A DNA stretch of 38,820 bases. Source: Bacillota bacterium (GTDB lineage: Bacteria > Bacillota > Clostridia > Peptostreptococcales > Anaerovoracaceae). Every line of letters starts with the position of its first letter. Position 1 is the first letter of the stretch. The position numbers and the translations under genes were made by a program. Shown here one piece after another: positions 16,637-25,186 of the stretch. The notes beneath the pieces were generated by a model. The model saw nothing but the letters and a program-made list of their open reading frames with translations. It did no database searches and was not told the origin of the DNA. Location: NCBI GenBank assembly GCA_017522185.1, contig JAFWZZ010000018.1, forward strand, positions 1-38,820. Reading direction: 5' to 3'.

Positions 16637-16692
16637 CCCTAAAGCCAGACCCCAAACTATTTTGGAGAAACCCCAAACCTTTTTGGATACCC
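16637..16692. repeat. Right end of the insertion sequence
   Basis: A compound block. Bases 16637-16657 and 16646-16666 are perfect inverted copies of two separate left-end sites. A second degenerate CCCCAAACCTTTTTGGATA (16671-16689) forms the outer terminal repeat. Confidence 0.8.
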
Positions 16693-16698
16693 CAAAAA

Positions 16699-16738
16699 GG
16701 GGAGATTGAACCGAAAATTCAATCTCCCTTTTTTTATT
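16699..16738. terminator. Bidirectional terminator at the insertion point
   Basis: Eleven-bp stem GGGAGATTGAA/TTCAATCTCCC (16700-16710 with 16718-16728) with seven Ts on the right and, on the minus strand, CTTTTTGG on the left. It probably ends the Big2 gene on the minus strand. The 8-bp flanking repeat of the insertion sequence overlaps the first base of the stem. The remaining bases up to the gene at 16832 hold nothing I can name except a short AATCTG/CAGATT stem. Confidence 0.85.
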
Positions 16739-16831
16739 CGTTCGTTATTCTTGTCTCTTTCCCTTTTTATTACCCCTCAAGCAACTTATTCTCAGGTGTT
16801 TTGCATATAATCTGAGTCTCACAGATTCAGC

Positions 16832-19498
16832 TTAATAATAAGAATTAAAACCGATGTCGCTCAGGTTTAAGCCTGTCTTTTCAAACAGCGTTACATCCCA
16901 TGCGGTAAATGCCAGCTGTAATGCAGAGTTGGATAAGGTCTGCACGCCGCTGCTTGTCACGCCCATAGAAGAATCTACGGTAAAGTATACATCTTCTTCA
17001 CCGTCATAAGAACCCGGTGTAAAGTTCGCATGGCTCTGGAAGCCCATGCCTGCGGATTCATACAGCATGATGATTTCAGGTCTTACTGTGCCGGATGCGG
17101 TTCTGTTCAGAATCATGGAGATAGAGGTCTTTGCGCCAGAGCTCATTTCATTTGTGCATACAAAACTGAAGTCATCAGTTGCACTCTGATATACGATCGC
17201 ACCTACACTTGTGCCAGTGGAAGTTGTCAGCTGCTTCTTGATGAATTTGTTGCCGGCAGTATTGGTGCTTCCGGAGCTTGTAATATAGTTCTTCAGGGAA
17301 GTCAGGTTCTGGATAACAGGATTTGTTACCGTACCAGAACCGCTGCTGCTTCCACTGGAAGTATCGTATCCGCTGAAACCAATATCACTCAGGTTTAAGC
17401 CTGTCTTTGTGAACAGAGTCGCATCCCATGCTGCAAATGCCAGCTGTAATGCAGAGTTGGATAAGGTCTGCACGCTGTCGCTTGTCATGCCCATGGAAGA
17501 GTCTACTGTAAAGTGTAAGTCTTCTTCGCCGTCATAAGAGCCCGGTGCAAAACTTGCAGAACTCTGGAAGCCCATGCCCGCAGATTCATATAACATTACG
17601 ATTTCTGGTTTTACTGTGCCGGATGCGGTTCTGTTCAGAACCATAGTGATGGACGTCTTTGCGCCAGAATTCATCTCGTTTGTGCATACGAAGTTGAAAT
17701 CGTCGGATGCGCTCTGATATACGATTGCGCCCACACTTGTGCCGCTGGAAGTTGTCAGCTCCTTCTTGATGAATTTGTTACCGGCAGTATTGGTGCTTCC
17801 GGAACCTGTAATGTAGTTCTTCAGCGCTGTCAGATTGGAAATTACGGCGTTGCCGCCTTCGTCTGCATCTGCACCGCCTTCATCTGTATCTGCATCACCC
17901 TCATCATCGGACGGATCGTCAACTTCCGGCGTTTTTTCACCGAAATCCAGTTCAAAAATTGCCTTCTGGGACACATATCCCTTTGCATTTTCATCTACAT
18001 CTATCGTAATGAAATCACTTTCACTGGCTAAAACATAGGATACTTCCGCAGTACACATCTTTCCGGCAGAAATATACTTGGAAGAAGCATTATGTATGCA
18101 TGTGAAGTGGTTTGCAGATTCTCCATTCTTGTCATATACGGCAAAATCTGTAAAATCAAAATTCAGTCCGCCGGAGTAAGCAGTTTCTCCATCACACCAG
18201 TAAGTGTAGTTGATAGTAATAACCTGTACGCCAGGATCCTTGTCAACCTGGTTACATCTGTAGTGGTTTGTAACGGAATTAACCTTGAATCTCCACTGTC
18301 CCGGAACTTCCCAGACTTCTCCCATCTTAAACTTTGGAGTATTTACAGTTACGGTACAGCTGCCTTTTTTGTATGCAGCTTCTGCATAAACGGTTGCCGT
18401 TCCCGGTGCAACTGCTGTAACACCACCGTTTTCGTCTACGGTTGCAACCTTATTATCAGAGCTCTTCCATTTAACTGTCTTTTCCTTTGCGTTTGCAGGA
18501 TTAATTGTCGCAGTTAACGTCTCGCTCTCACCGGCATTTAATGTAATTTCACTCTTGTCCAATGTAACAGATTCAACTTCCGGAATTCTTACATATACAT
18601 AACAATATGCAGACTTGCCGCCAGCTGTCGCTCTGATCTTCGTATCGCCTGCACCGACACCGGTCACGTTGCCGTAAGCGTCTACTACTGCAACTGCAGG
18701 ATTGTCAGAAGACCAGATGATAGTTTTATCTGTAGCATTTGCAGGGTTTACTGTAGCCGAAAATGCCACGGTTTCATCTAATTTCATATATACGCTGCTC
18801 TTTCCCATAGAAACAGAGCTTACCGCTACAACTTCAGGTGTCTCTGGCTCCGGAGTCGGAGTTGGCGTTGGCGTTGGAGTTGGCGTTGGAGTTGGCGTTG
18901 GAGTTGGTGCCGGATCCGGTGTTGGGGTAACCGGTACGTTCTTCTGCTTTACCGTAATTTTGCAAGTCAGCTTTTTCTTGCCTGCTTTTGCAGTAATTGT
19001 CGCTTTTCCTGCCTTCTTTGCGGTAACAACACCCTTCTTGGATACAACCGCTACACTCTTATTTGATGTCGTCCAGGTAACTTTTTGAGCTGTTCCTTTT
19101 ACTTTCAGCGTGACCTTTTTTCCAACATATACAGTTGCGGTTTTCTTGTTCAGCTTTGGCGCTTCTTTAACCGTCACCTTGCAGGTATACTTTTTCTTAC
19201 CAACTTTTGCAGTAATGGTTGCCTTTCCCGCTTTTTTACCAGTTACAACACCTTTTTTGGATACGGTTGCAACGGCCTTTTTAGACGTGGACCAGGTAAC
19301 CTTTTTCTTGGTTCCGTTTACTTTCAGTTTCAAAGTAGCGCCAACATTGACTGTGGCAGATTTTTTACTGATTTTCACGGTTGCAGCTTCGGCAACTGCT
19401 ACCGCAGGTGTCTGCTGCAGTAATGGAAGATATACCGGTGTATATACCAGGCTGACTGCCATTACGAAGCAAAGCAATGTTTTCAGTAGTTTTTTCAT
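16832..19498 (-). CDS. Secreted multi-domain protein with Big2 domains and a duplicated C-terminal module
   Basis: An 888-residue extracellular protein. Order: signal peptide (1-38, AEA before the mature start); two lysine-rich Big2-type Ig-like domains (about 40-188, each with GKATITAKxGKKK); a Thr-Pro linker of about 12 TP units; two further Big2 domains (about 225-390, with the TVNPANATDKTIIWSS pattern); a DUF4352-like segment (about 392-530); an Asp/Glu-rich linker; and two tandem ~157-residue modules (about 555-711 and 731-888). The modules share NxxLKNYITxSGSTNTAGNKF and LNLSDIGF at their ends. No LPXTG or SLH anchor is visible, so attachment is unclear. Function unknown; Big2 domains suggest surface adhesion. 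Confidence 0.85.
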   Translation of the reverse strand: MKKLLKTLLCFVMAVSLVYTPVYLPLLQQTPAVAVAEAATVKISKKSATVNVGATLKLKVNGTKKKVTWSTSKKAVATVSKKGVVTGKKAGKATITAKVGKKKYTCKVTVKEAPKLNKKTATVYVGKKVTLKVKGTAQKVTWTTSNKSVAVVSKKGVVTAKKAGKATITAKAGKKKLTCKITVKQKNVPVTPTPDPAPTPTPTPTPTPTPTPTPTPEPETPEVVAVSSVSMGKSSVYMKLDETVAFSATVNPANATDKTIIWSSDNPAVAVVDAYGNVTGVGAGDTKIRATAGGKSAYCYVYVRIPEVESVTLDKSEITLNAGESETLTATINPANAKEKTVKWKSSDNKVATVDENGGVTAVAPGTATVYAEAAYKKGSCTVTVNTPKFKMGEVWEVPGQWRFKVNSVTNHYRCNQVDKDPGVQVITINYTYWCDGETAYSGGLNFDFTDFAVYDKNGESANHFTCIHNASSKYISAGKMCTAEVSYVLASESDFITIDVDENAKGYVSQKAIFELDFGEKTPEVDDPSDDEGDADTDEGGADADEGGNAVISNLTALKNYITGSGSTNTAGNKFIKKELTTSSGTSVGAIVYQSASDDFNFVCTNEMNSGAKTSITMVLNRTASGTVKPEIVMLYESAGMGFQSSASFAPGSYDGEEDLHFTVDSSMGMTSDSVQTLSNSALQLAFAAWDATLFTKTGLNLSDIGFSGYDTSSGSSSGSGTVTNPVIQNLTSLKNYITSSGSTNTAGNKFIKKQLTTSTGTSVGAIVYQSATDDFSFVCTNEMSSGAKTSISMILNRTASGTVRPEIIMLYESAGMGFQSHANFTPGSYDGEEDVYFTVDSSMGVTSSGVQTLSNSALQLAFTAWDVTLFEKTGLNLSDIGFNSYY
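16849..17830 (-). repeat. Tandem duplication of a ~475-bp coding module
   Basis: The sequences 16851-17309 and 17384-17829 (approximate limits) align along their length on DNA and protein level. The proteins differ by about one residue in six by my count. Stretches such as CTCAGGTTTAAGCCTGTCTT and ATGCAGAGTTGGATAAGGTC are identical, which suggests a fairly recent duplication. Confidence 0.8.
18846..18912 (-). repeat. Thr-Pro coding minisatellite
   Basis: Runs of GTTGGCGTTGGAGTTG units that encode Thr-Pro dipeptides in the linker of the Big2 protein. Such short-unit repeats change copy number easily and would alter linker length. Confidence 0.85.
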
Positions 19499-19627
19499 TT
19501 CTTTCCCTTCTTTCGTCGATTGTAAGTCAAATGTTTATCCCTTTGATGAACATTTTCTTCTCTATATATAATACGACTGAAGGATGGAAAATCTTTCAAA
19601 CATTTGTGTAATCATAAAAAAAGCAGC

Positions 19628-19655
19628 AAAAAGGCTGCTCGCTGAGCAGCCTTTT
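19628..19655 (-). terminator. Terminator of the fibronectin-III-like gene
   Basis: Minus-strand stem GGCTGCTC/GAGCAGCC flanked by AAAA/TTTT (19629-19654), followed by TTTTTGCTGCTTTTTTT. Confidence 0.9.
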
Positions 19656-19678
19656 GAAATAATACATGTAGCTAATTC

Positions 19679-21328
19679 TTAAATTGTATAGCGGTAGTTA
19701 TACTGATATTCTACAGAAATACTGGAAGTTCTCAGGTTCACCACTTTTTTCGTGCCTTTTTTCAGTGTGAATGTCATGTATTTCATGTCATAGGCATCCA
19801 TGTTAATTGGTTTATTGTAGAACTTCTGCTGGCCAATTAGCTTTCCATCTGCATAGATGGAAATACGAATCCAGTTAAACTTGTTCGCATAGAAAATTCT
19901 GTCGTTCAGAACCAGCGCCTTATACTGCAGTTTTCCATTGACATAGCTTACAGATTTCTTTCGCAGAACTGGTCCGCCATAATCATCAAAAGATGTGCTT
20001 GGAGACCAGGTCTTCTGATTCTTTGTAACCTTCTTATAAACCTTGCCGCTGAAATCACTATAGTATTTTTTACCGTTTCTCTTGCCAAAGGACTTGATTT
20101 TGTAATACTTCTTTGCACCTGTTTTTAAACCCGTATGTGTCCAGGATGTGGTCTTGCCGCTTTTGATAATCTTTACGCGCTTGTACTTTCCGTTCTTACT
20201 GTTTGCCGCATAGATCTCATAGCCAGATGCTCCGTTCACCTTATTCCAGGATAACTTCAAAGCCTTGGAGGATGTCGTCGTCGAAACTTTCAGTTTTGGC
20301 GCTTTTGCTTTCGCAGATTTCATGGATTTTTCGCCAGAAGCGGCTACCCAGGTGTAGGTCTCATAATCTTCGTCTTCAGATGCAACAGGAGCTACAATCA
20401 TGTAGGTTGCCGTTACGCCGTAAGGTACATTTTTGTCGATAAGTGTATGTTCATATTCGGAATAGAGCTCTTCTCTGGTTCCAATCTTCTTCCAGGTATT
20501 GTCTGCAGATGTTTTGCGGTAAACCGTATAAAGGTCTATAGTGCTGTCGTAATATACATCATCACGGTCACATGGATTCGTCCAAGTAACTTTGATATTC
20601 CCGGTATTTGTTTTAGAAAGTGTCATTCCAAAGTCCAAAGTTCCTGTAATGTTGGACGCATAATCGCTGTAATCACTGGTGTACAGAACACCGTCAGCAT
20701 ATCCCAGTGACTGCATTGCATAACTTCTCTTTATTTCAGTGGACGGGGTTGTATCTACCCAGCTTTCCGCTGACCCGTCATTTACCGTACCGATCAAAGT
20801 ATAACGATCGGTTTTTTCGTTATAACTAAAAATATGATAGCCTGCTGCACCTGAAATGGCTGTCCATGTAACTTCATAATTAGATCCGGATGCATTGACA
20901 TCTTTGATCTCCGGAGCTTTGATATAGGTATAATCCATCGTTTCTACAGTAGAGCTTACTTCGTAAATCTCCTCATCATCCCCGTAGTACGTTCCTCTTG
21001 CCAAAATTCTGTACTCATAAAAGCCACCATACGCAGTCGTATCATCGGTATACTCAAATTCATCCTCCCAAGCGTCCCATTCTACTTCTGCGATGTTCTG
21101 CCACTCTGTACTACCCGCGTTTTTTCTCTGCACATAAAAAGTGTCTCCGTAGAATTCGGCATCCCAATCGCAAGGATTTTCCCATGTCAGGTTGACATCT
21201 CCTCCCACCGTTCCGACGAGCTCCAATTCAAAAGATGAATCTGCCGACACTGGCTGCGCACAGAAAAGCATTATCAGTAGTGATAAAACCGCCATGCGCA
21301 CAGATAGTTTCGCTGTGATTTTTTTCAT
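19679..21328 (-). CDS. Secreted protein with fibronectin-III-like domains
   Basis: A 549-residue protein with a signal peptide (1-29, cleavage after VSA). Four fibronectin-III-like units can be traced by their VxxTWxxxxxAxGYxIF or WxNPCDxDxxFY patterns: about 32-130, 135-230, 232-345 and 347-440. The third-type unit repeats the NPCD...Y motif of the first. The fourth (KLSWNKVNGASGYEIYAANS ... GLKTGAKKYYKIKSF) is of the kind common on clostridial surface proteins. Residues 445-549 form a separate beta-rich tail. No anchor motif. Its leader AGAAAGAAGGGAAAG is nearly that of the 888-residue protein, suggesting shared control. Function unknown. Confidence 0.8.
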   Translation of the reverse strand: MKKITAKLSVRMAVLSLLIMLFCAQPVSADSSFELELVGTVGGDVNLTWENPCDWDAEFYGDTFYVQRKNAGSTEWQNIAEVEWDAWEDEFEYTDDTTAYGGFYEYRILARGTYYGDDEEIYEVSSTVETMDYTYIKAPEIKDVNASGSNYEVTWTAISGAAGYHIFSYNEKTDRYTLIGTVNDGSAESWVDTTPSTEIKRSYAMQSLGYADGVLYTSDYSDYASNITGTLDFGMTLSKTNTGNIKVTWTNPCDRDDVYYDSTIDLYTVYRKTSADNTWKKIGTREELYSEYEHTLIDKNVPYGVTATYMIVAPVASEDEDYETYTWVAASGEKSMKSAKAKAPKLKVSTTTSSKALKLSWNKVNGASGYEIYAANSKNGKYKRVKIIKSGKTTSWTHTGLKTGAKKYYKIKSFGKRNGKKYYSDFSGKVYKKVTKNQKTWSPSTSFDDYGGPVLRKKSVSYVNGKLQYKALVLNDRIFYANKFNWIRISIYADGKLIGQQKFYNKPINMDAYDMKYMTFTLKKGTKKVVNLRTSSISVEYQYNYRYTI

Positions 21329-21405
21329 ACTTTCCCTTCTTTCTAAGTTAACTTATATTTGTATTGTATCATAACATCCTCAAAAATAGCTATTTACAAA
21401 AACAG

Positions 21406-21435
21406 AACGAGGACGAACGCAGGTTCATCCTCGTT
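21406..21435 (-). terminator. Terminator of the 193-residue lipoprotein gene
   Basis: Minus-strand stem AACGAGGA.GAAC / GTTC.TCCTCGTT (21406-21418 with 21423-21435, one mismatch) followed by CTGTTTTTG. The stem resembles the one at 14625. Confidence 0.8.
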
Positions 21436-21444
21436 TTACGCCGC

Positions 21445-22026
21445 TTATCCATTAAAGCCTGCAGACCATGATTCCGTGATCTCAATCATCCCGCCAAAAA
21501 TGGCTTTGTAAAAACTACCATTTTCCTTAAACTCATCAATCATCCATACATCGTCGACCAAAGATAAGTTTATTACACATGTAGTTTTGTAGGTTTTCTT
21601 TTCTAACTTAGTACATTCTTCGTCTAATGCCTTCATTGATATTTCATTTGCTTCTTCATCCGTCATTTCTCCGAATGCCGCAGCAAAGGCAGCTGTCAAC
21701 ATTTCTTCTGCAGCAGCCTCAAAAGCTTTACCTAATTCATAGGTAGTAATCTCTACTTTCACAGTTGCCTTTTCGCCATCAATATTTTCCTCTACTATAT
21801 TGTATTCAAAGCCGAGAATCTTGTCAGCAACTGTTGCACCATATCCATCAAAACTTTTAGCAAACGCATCTACCTTTCCAGAATAAACTGCCTGTGCTGT
21901 TTCGTTGTCTTTTGCTTTATATGCTGTCATGAACTGATCTACTGTTTCGGTTGGACTTACGGTTCCGCAACTACACATCGCTAATATCATGATTCCCATA
22001 AGAATTGTTATAAATATCTTTTTCAT
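21445..22026 (-). CDS. Small lipoprotein, DUF4878/DUF5105-like
   Basis: A 193-residue lipoprotein with signal peptide and lipobox MCSC (Cys near 20). The mature part opens with TETVDQFMTAYKAKDNETAQ, which is the pattern of DUF4878/DUF5105 (NTF2-like) lipoproteins, and ends with LSLVDDVWMIDEFKENGSFY. Function unknown. It lies 9 nt downstream of the next lipoprotein gene, probably in the same transcript. The family assignment is by resemblance only. Confidence 0.75.
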   Translation of the reverse strand: MKKIFITILMGIMILAMCSCGTVSPTETVDQFMTAYKAKDNETAQAVYSGKVDAFAKSFDGYGATVADKILGFEYNIVEENIDGEKATVKVEITTYELGKAFEAAAEEMLTAAFAAAFGEMTDEEANEISMKALDEECTKLEKKTYKTTCVINLSLVDDVWMIDEFKENGSFYKAIFGGMIEITESWSAGFNG

Positions 22027-22035
22027 AATATCTCC

Positions 22036-22680
22036 TTATCTTAACTTATATCTGTACTGTGTTCCATCAAAGAACGTAATATTTACAAGCAACGGTTTTT
22101 GGGATGTTTCTACTTCCTTAGGGCATTCAACCAATGCATGTACACCCCTTTTTTCCAGTGGTGCTATATTTGTTATATTTGCATAAGTTAAATCTCCATC
22201 AGTGTCATCAGCAACATTGAAACCATCATAAGTGTAGCCGTCATTATAATCTACAGTAACACTATAAATTTCATCACATACCATATCTTTTTTCTGCAGA
22301 TTTTTTACAGTTAAGTCGACATGAACATAAACATATCCATTATCTGCAGCATAATATGTATAGTACGATGTTTTAGTATCCGGATCTAATTGATATGTAG
22401 TTTCAATTTTCTCTACATTAAACTCATAGTTTTCTGTTTTAACTTTGTCACCAATTTTAAGGTCATAAACTTGTTCTTCCGTCTCTACAGAATTATGTTC
22501 AATTTGAACCATCGGTTCTGTGCCCGGTGTCTCCGCAGAAATTTCTGCTTCCGTTTCTGGCTGTTCAGTTAGACTCTGCGAAGAATCACTCGCAGAAGTA
22601 ACCGTACCCTTATTCCCACATCCGGTCGTGCAAAATATAAGTACCATTATTAGCATTATTGGTATAAATTTCTTCATCAT
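22036..22680 (-). CDS. Lipoprotein with DUF4352-like domain
   Basis: About 214 residues with lipobox CTTGC (Cys near 20) and a Ser/Thr/Glu-rich spacer. A beta-sandwich segment resembles the telokin-like DUF4352 family (LKIGDKVKTENYEFNVEKIE ... YVYVHVDLTVKNLQKK). AAAGGAGCATT precedes a double ATG at 22680 and 22677. A further in-frame ATG at 22695 contains that ribosome binding site, so it is not the start. It lies 8 nt below the 348-residue lipoprotein gene in the same direction. Function unknown. Confidence 0.78.
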   Translation of the reverse strand: MMKKFIPIMLIMVLIFCTTGCGNKGTVTSASDSSQSLTEQPETEAEISAETPGTEPMVQIEHNSVETEEQVYDLKIGDKVKTENYEFNVEKIETTYQLDPDTKTSYYTYYAADNGYVYVHVDLTVKNLQKKDMVCDEIYSVTVDYNDGYTYDGFNVADDTDGDLTYANITNIAPLEKRGVHALVECPKEVETSQKPLLVNITFFDGTQYRYKLR

Positions 22681-22703
22681 AATGCTCCTTTTCATATAAT
22701 TTG

Positions 22704-23750
22704 CTATTTAATTTTATAAGAGAACTGATAAGGACAATCTTCAAAGTCGGTACCATACTTAAAGTACTCATCAAAACCAAAGTTTAATACTGCACTCTTA
22801 TAGTTTCCAGCCAACTCGTTAGGAATTTCTGCATATAAAACATAGCTTACGGACGCTAAAGGTTCGATAGAATAGCAAGAAGATGCGTCTTCTACTAAGA
22901 ATTCGTCGATTTCATATTCATATCCATCCACAACCAGGCTACCTACAAACTCAGCATCCAATTCCTGCTTAGATACATTTTTCAGGCTTCCTTCAATGTA
23001 CATGTATTTTTTTCCACTGTTTTCATATAAACCTGTTGTGGTTGTAAAGCTACCGCTTGTCTTACTGAACTTTACCTCTGGCTTAACATCATGGCCTTTT
23101 ACTGTCATTTCTACAAAGTCAGTTGTAACCTTATCACCCTTTTTTACTTCCTGCTGCTTAGCCACAACTTTTTCCACGAAAAGGTTTCCTTCGGTTTCTG
23201 CATCTCTGGTTGCTGTAATGGCATATACATAATCACATCCATTTACATCGCCGTCTGTGTACTCGAACCCATCATTGAATCCAAAAGTTAACTCGCAAGT
23301 TGTAAATTTTTCTAAGACTTCATCTGGAACCATCGCCGCTAAGAAGAATGTCCCCTGGTTCTTAGAGGCAAGTTCGTATTCGAAACTATCACCTACACCC
23401 ACATAACTTGAGCCTTTGTAGGTTTCACCACCATCAAATACGAAGTCAGCTTCAAAGTTTCCAACGTCTGCCGTTGCAGAGCCCAAATTCTTAATTGTAC
23501 CTACTAAAGAAACATAGGACTGTCCATCCTGCGCTTCATAGCTCATAGTGTTTTCAATCGGTCTCTTTACGCTTCCATCTTCATTAATGGTAGAGCCTCC
23601 CTCTATGTTATTCAATCCTGCGATAGATGATACTTGAATTTCAACGAAGTCCGTTGTAATAGTATCCCCATAATTCACTTCTTCAGCCCCACAAGAAGCC
23701 AAAGAAAAGCATAATCCTAATGCCAAAACAAGTGTCATTATTTTTTTCAT
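22704..23750 (-). CDS. Lipoprotein with two DUF4352-like domains
   Basis: A 348-residue lipoprotein, lipobox LASC (Cys at 20). Two units each begin with a GD-T-TDFVE signature: NYGDTITTDFVEIQVSSIAG (about 26-45) and KKGDKVTTDFVEMTVKGHDV (about 200-219). Each continues with a YVSLVGTIKNLGS or YMYIEGSLKNVSK strand. This points to an internal duplication of a DUF4352-like domain. The neighbouring 219-residue protein carries one such unit, so the cluster contains a small expanded family. Function unknown. Confidence 0.78.
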   Translation of the reverse strand: MKKIMTLVLALGLCFSLASCGAEEVNYGDTITTDFVEIQVSSIAGLNNIEGGSTINEDGSVKRPIENTMSYEAQDGQSYVSLVGTIKNLGSATADVGNFEADFVFDGGETYKGSSYVGVGDSFEYELASKNQGTFFLAAMVPDEVLEKFTTCELTFGFNDGFEYTDGDVNGCDYVYAITATRDAETEGNLFVEKVVAKQQEVKKGDKVTTDFVEMTVKGHDVKPEVKFSKTSGSFTTTTGLYENSGKKYMYIEGSLKNVSKQELDAEFVGSLVVDGYEYEIDEFLVEDASSCYSIEPLASVSYVLYAEIPNELAGNYKSAVLNFGFDEYFKYGTDFEDCPYQFSYKIK

Positions 23751-23860
23751 GTTTTTCCCTCCTAACTAATATGGTTTTACATTTTACAATCCACAAACAT
23801 CCCCTTGTATTTCTGCATAGTGTTTCACAAAGACTTCCACTTTTATTACGAAATACATAT

Positions 23861-25021
23861 CTAAATTATATCTTTGAAAATGAATTGTGTCAATCGCATA
23901 CGTGATTGACACAAGCCATTCTTGCTAATTACAATTAAAGCAAGCCTGTATATAATTCGAAATTTTGCGAAAAGCACATTAGACGCAGCAACATCCACAT
24001 TTACGGAGTACAGGTCCATTCTGTCTGTAACACTTGGAACCGTAGCCAATAAATCGATCGTTTCCTTTAATTCATCAGCCAGTGTGCTTCCGTTTGTCAG
24101 GTTCACCGGAGCCTTTGTTAATACAAACTCATAAGCATCTTCATAGTAATCATCATCTACATCTGCAGATGGGCCTGCAGGATATTCTTCGAAAACAATC
24201 TTCGCTGTGCCTACAGGAATGTATTCTGTATCGTTAAATGTACGTCCTACTCCCAGAGAGCCAGCATACAGATAACACTCGTCTAACAGGTTACCGTTCT
24301 TGTCATAGCAGTAGAAGTATTCACCCCAGTTAGATCTACCTTTTATACCATGCTCTACACACTTGAAAGTAATCTTCATTCTGTTTTCCGGATCATCCTG
24401 TTCACCGATTGTGTCTGGAATCACAACCTGAACGTTTTCCCAAGGTGCTTTTACTGTAACCTTAATCTTATATACTTCCTTGTTGTGGTCGTTTGTCAGT
24501 CTTACATATGTAGTACCTGTCTTCTTTGCTGTCAGTGTCAGTTTTGTCTTGTTACCGTTCCACTTCTTGCTCCACTTTGCAGCTACAACATTCGTATCAT
24601 CAATGTGGTAGCAAATTTCCTTTGTACCAACATATGTAACATTGATAACCTTCTTCTGGTTTGCCTTTGTAAAGGTTACATTCTTTGCATCTGCGGAGAT
24701 ACGGTTCTTTCTATGGTTGCAAACATACTTTTTCTTGCCAACTTTTGCAGTGATTTTTACTTTCCCTGGCTTCTTACCTGTTACAACGCCCTTCTTGGAC
24801 ACAGTCGCGATAGACTTGTCGGAAGTAGACCATTTAACAGCCTTCTTTGTACCCTGCATTTTCAGTTTCAGAGTAGCGCCTCTACGAACAACTGCGGATT
24901 TCTTGTTGAGTTTTACTTTTGTCGCTGCTTCTGCAGTTGCAACAACTGGTGTGTTTTCAAGCTGTGGAACCATTACCGGCGTATACGCCAGGCCGATCAT
25001 CAGCGCGAAGCATACCGACAC
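23861..25021 (-). pseudogene. Big2-type secreted protein, apparently frameshifted at both ends
   Basis: The open frame (386 codons from a GTG at 25021) encodes a Big2 domain (TKVKLNKKSAVVRRGATLKL ... GVVTGKKPGKVKITAKVGKK) and a beta-rich remainder. Its start lacks the charged beginning of a signal peptide. The well-placed ATG at 25037 (AAAGGATGTTTGGC before it) is one base out of frame: removing one A from the five-A run gives M-K-I-T-K-V-S-V-C-F, a normal signal peptide. At the other end the frame runs through a perfect 11-bp hairpin. Removing one A from an AAAA run gives an end L-F-A-N-F-E-L-Y-T-G-L-L and a stop at 23935, just before that hairpin. It is either a decayed gene, phase-variable, or has two homopolymer sequencing errors. 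Confidence 0.65.
23885..23914 (-). terminator. Perfect 11-bp hairpin at the end of the frameshifted Big2 gene
   Basis: TTGTGTCAATC-gcatacgt-GATTGACACAA (23885-23895 with 23904-23914). On the minus strand it is followed by TTCATTTTC. The position suits a terminator 20 nt after the predicted original stop codon. Confidence 0.65.
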
Positions 25022-25140
25022 TTTTGTAATTTTTCATGCCAAACATCCTTTCTGTAAATGTTTCAATATTATGGCGAAATCAAAAACGCCGTTACCAGTA
25101 TACACCTGATAAGCATAATATGTCGATTATAAGGATATAC

Positions 25141-25168
25141 AAAAAGGATGTGCCGCGTTGACACATCC
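25141..25168 (-). terminator. Terminator of the yerB-like gene
   Basis: Minus-strand stem GGATGTG/CACATCC (25146-25152 with 25162-25168) followed by TTTTTGTAT, 18 nt past the stop codon. It closes the spoIIE-to-yerB gene run. Confidence 0.88.
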
Positions 25169-25186
25169 TCATCATTCGATTTTTTG

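Larger units (their letters stand above)
14858..16692 (+). mobile_element. ISL3-family insertion sequence, apparently complete
   Basis: About 1.84 kb with one transposase gene. The terminal inverted repeats are imperfect: the left TATCCAAAATAGTTTGGGG matches the right CCCCAAACCTTTTTGGATA. Two longer perfect inner repeats add to them: 14863-14883 with 16646-16666 (21 bp) and 14941-14961 with 16637-16657 (21 bp). The right-end block therefore pairs with two left-end blocks. An 8-bp direct repeat CAAAAAGG (14850-14857 and 16693-16700) fits the 8-bp duplication of the family. The exact end could shift by 1-2 bases because G/C runs are ambiguous. The element landed at the foot of a bidirectional terminator. 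Confidence 0.88.
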
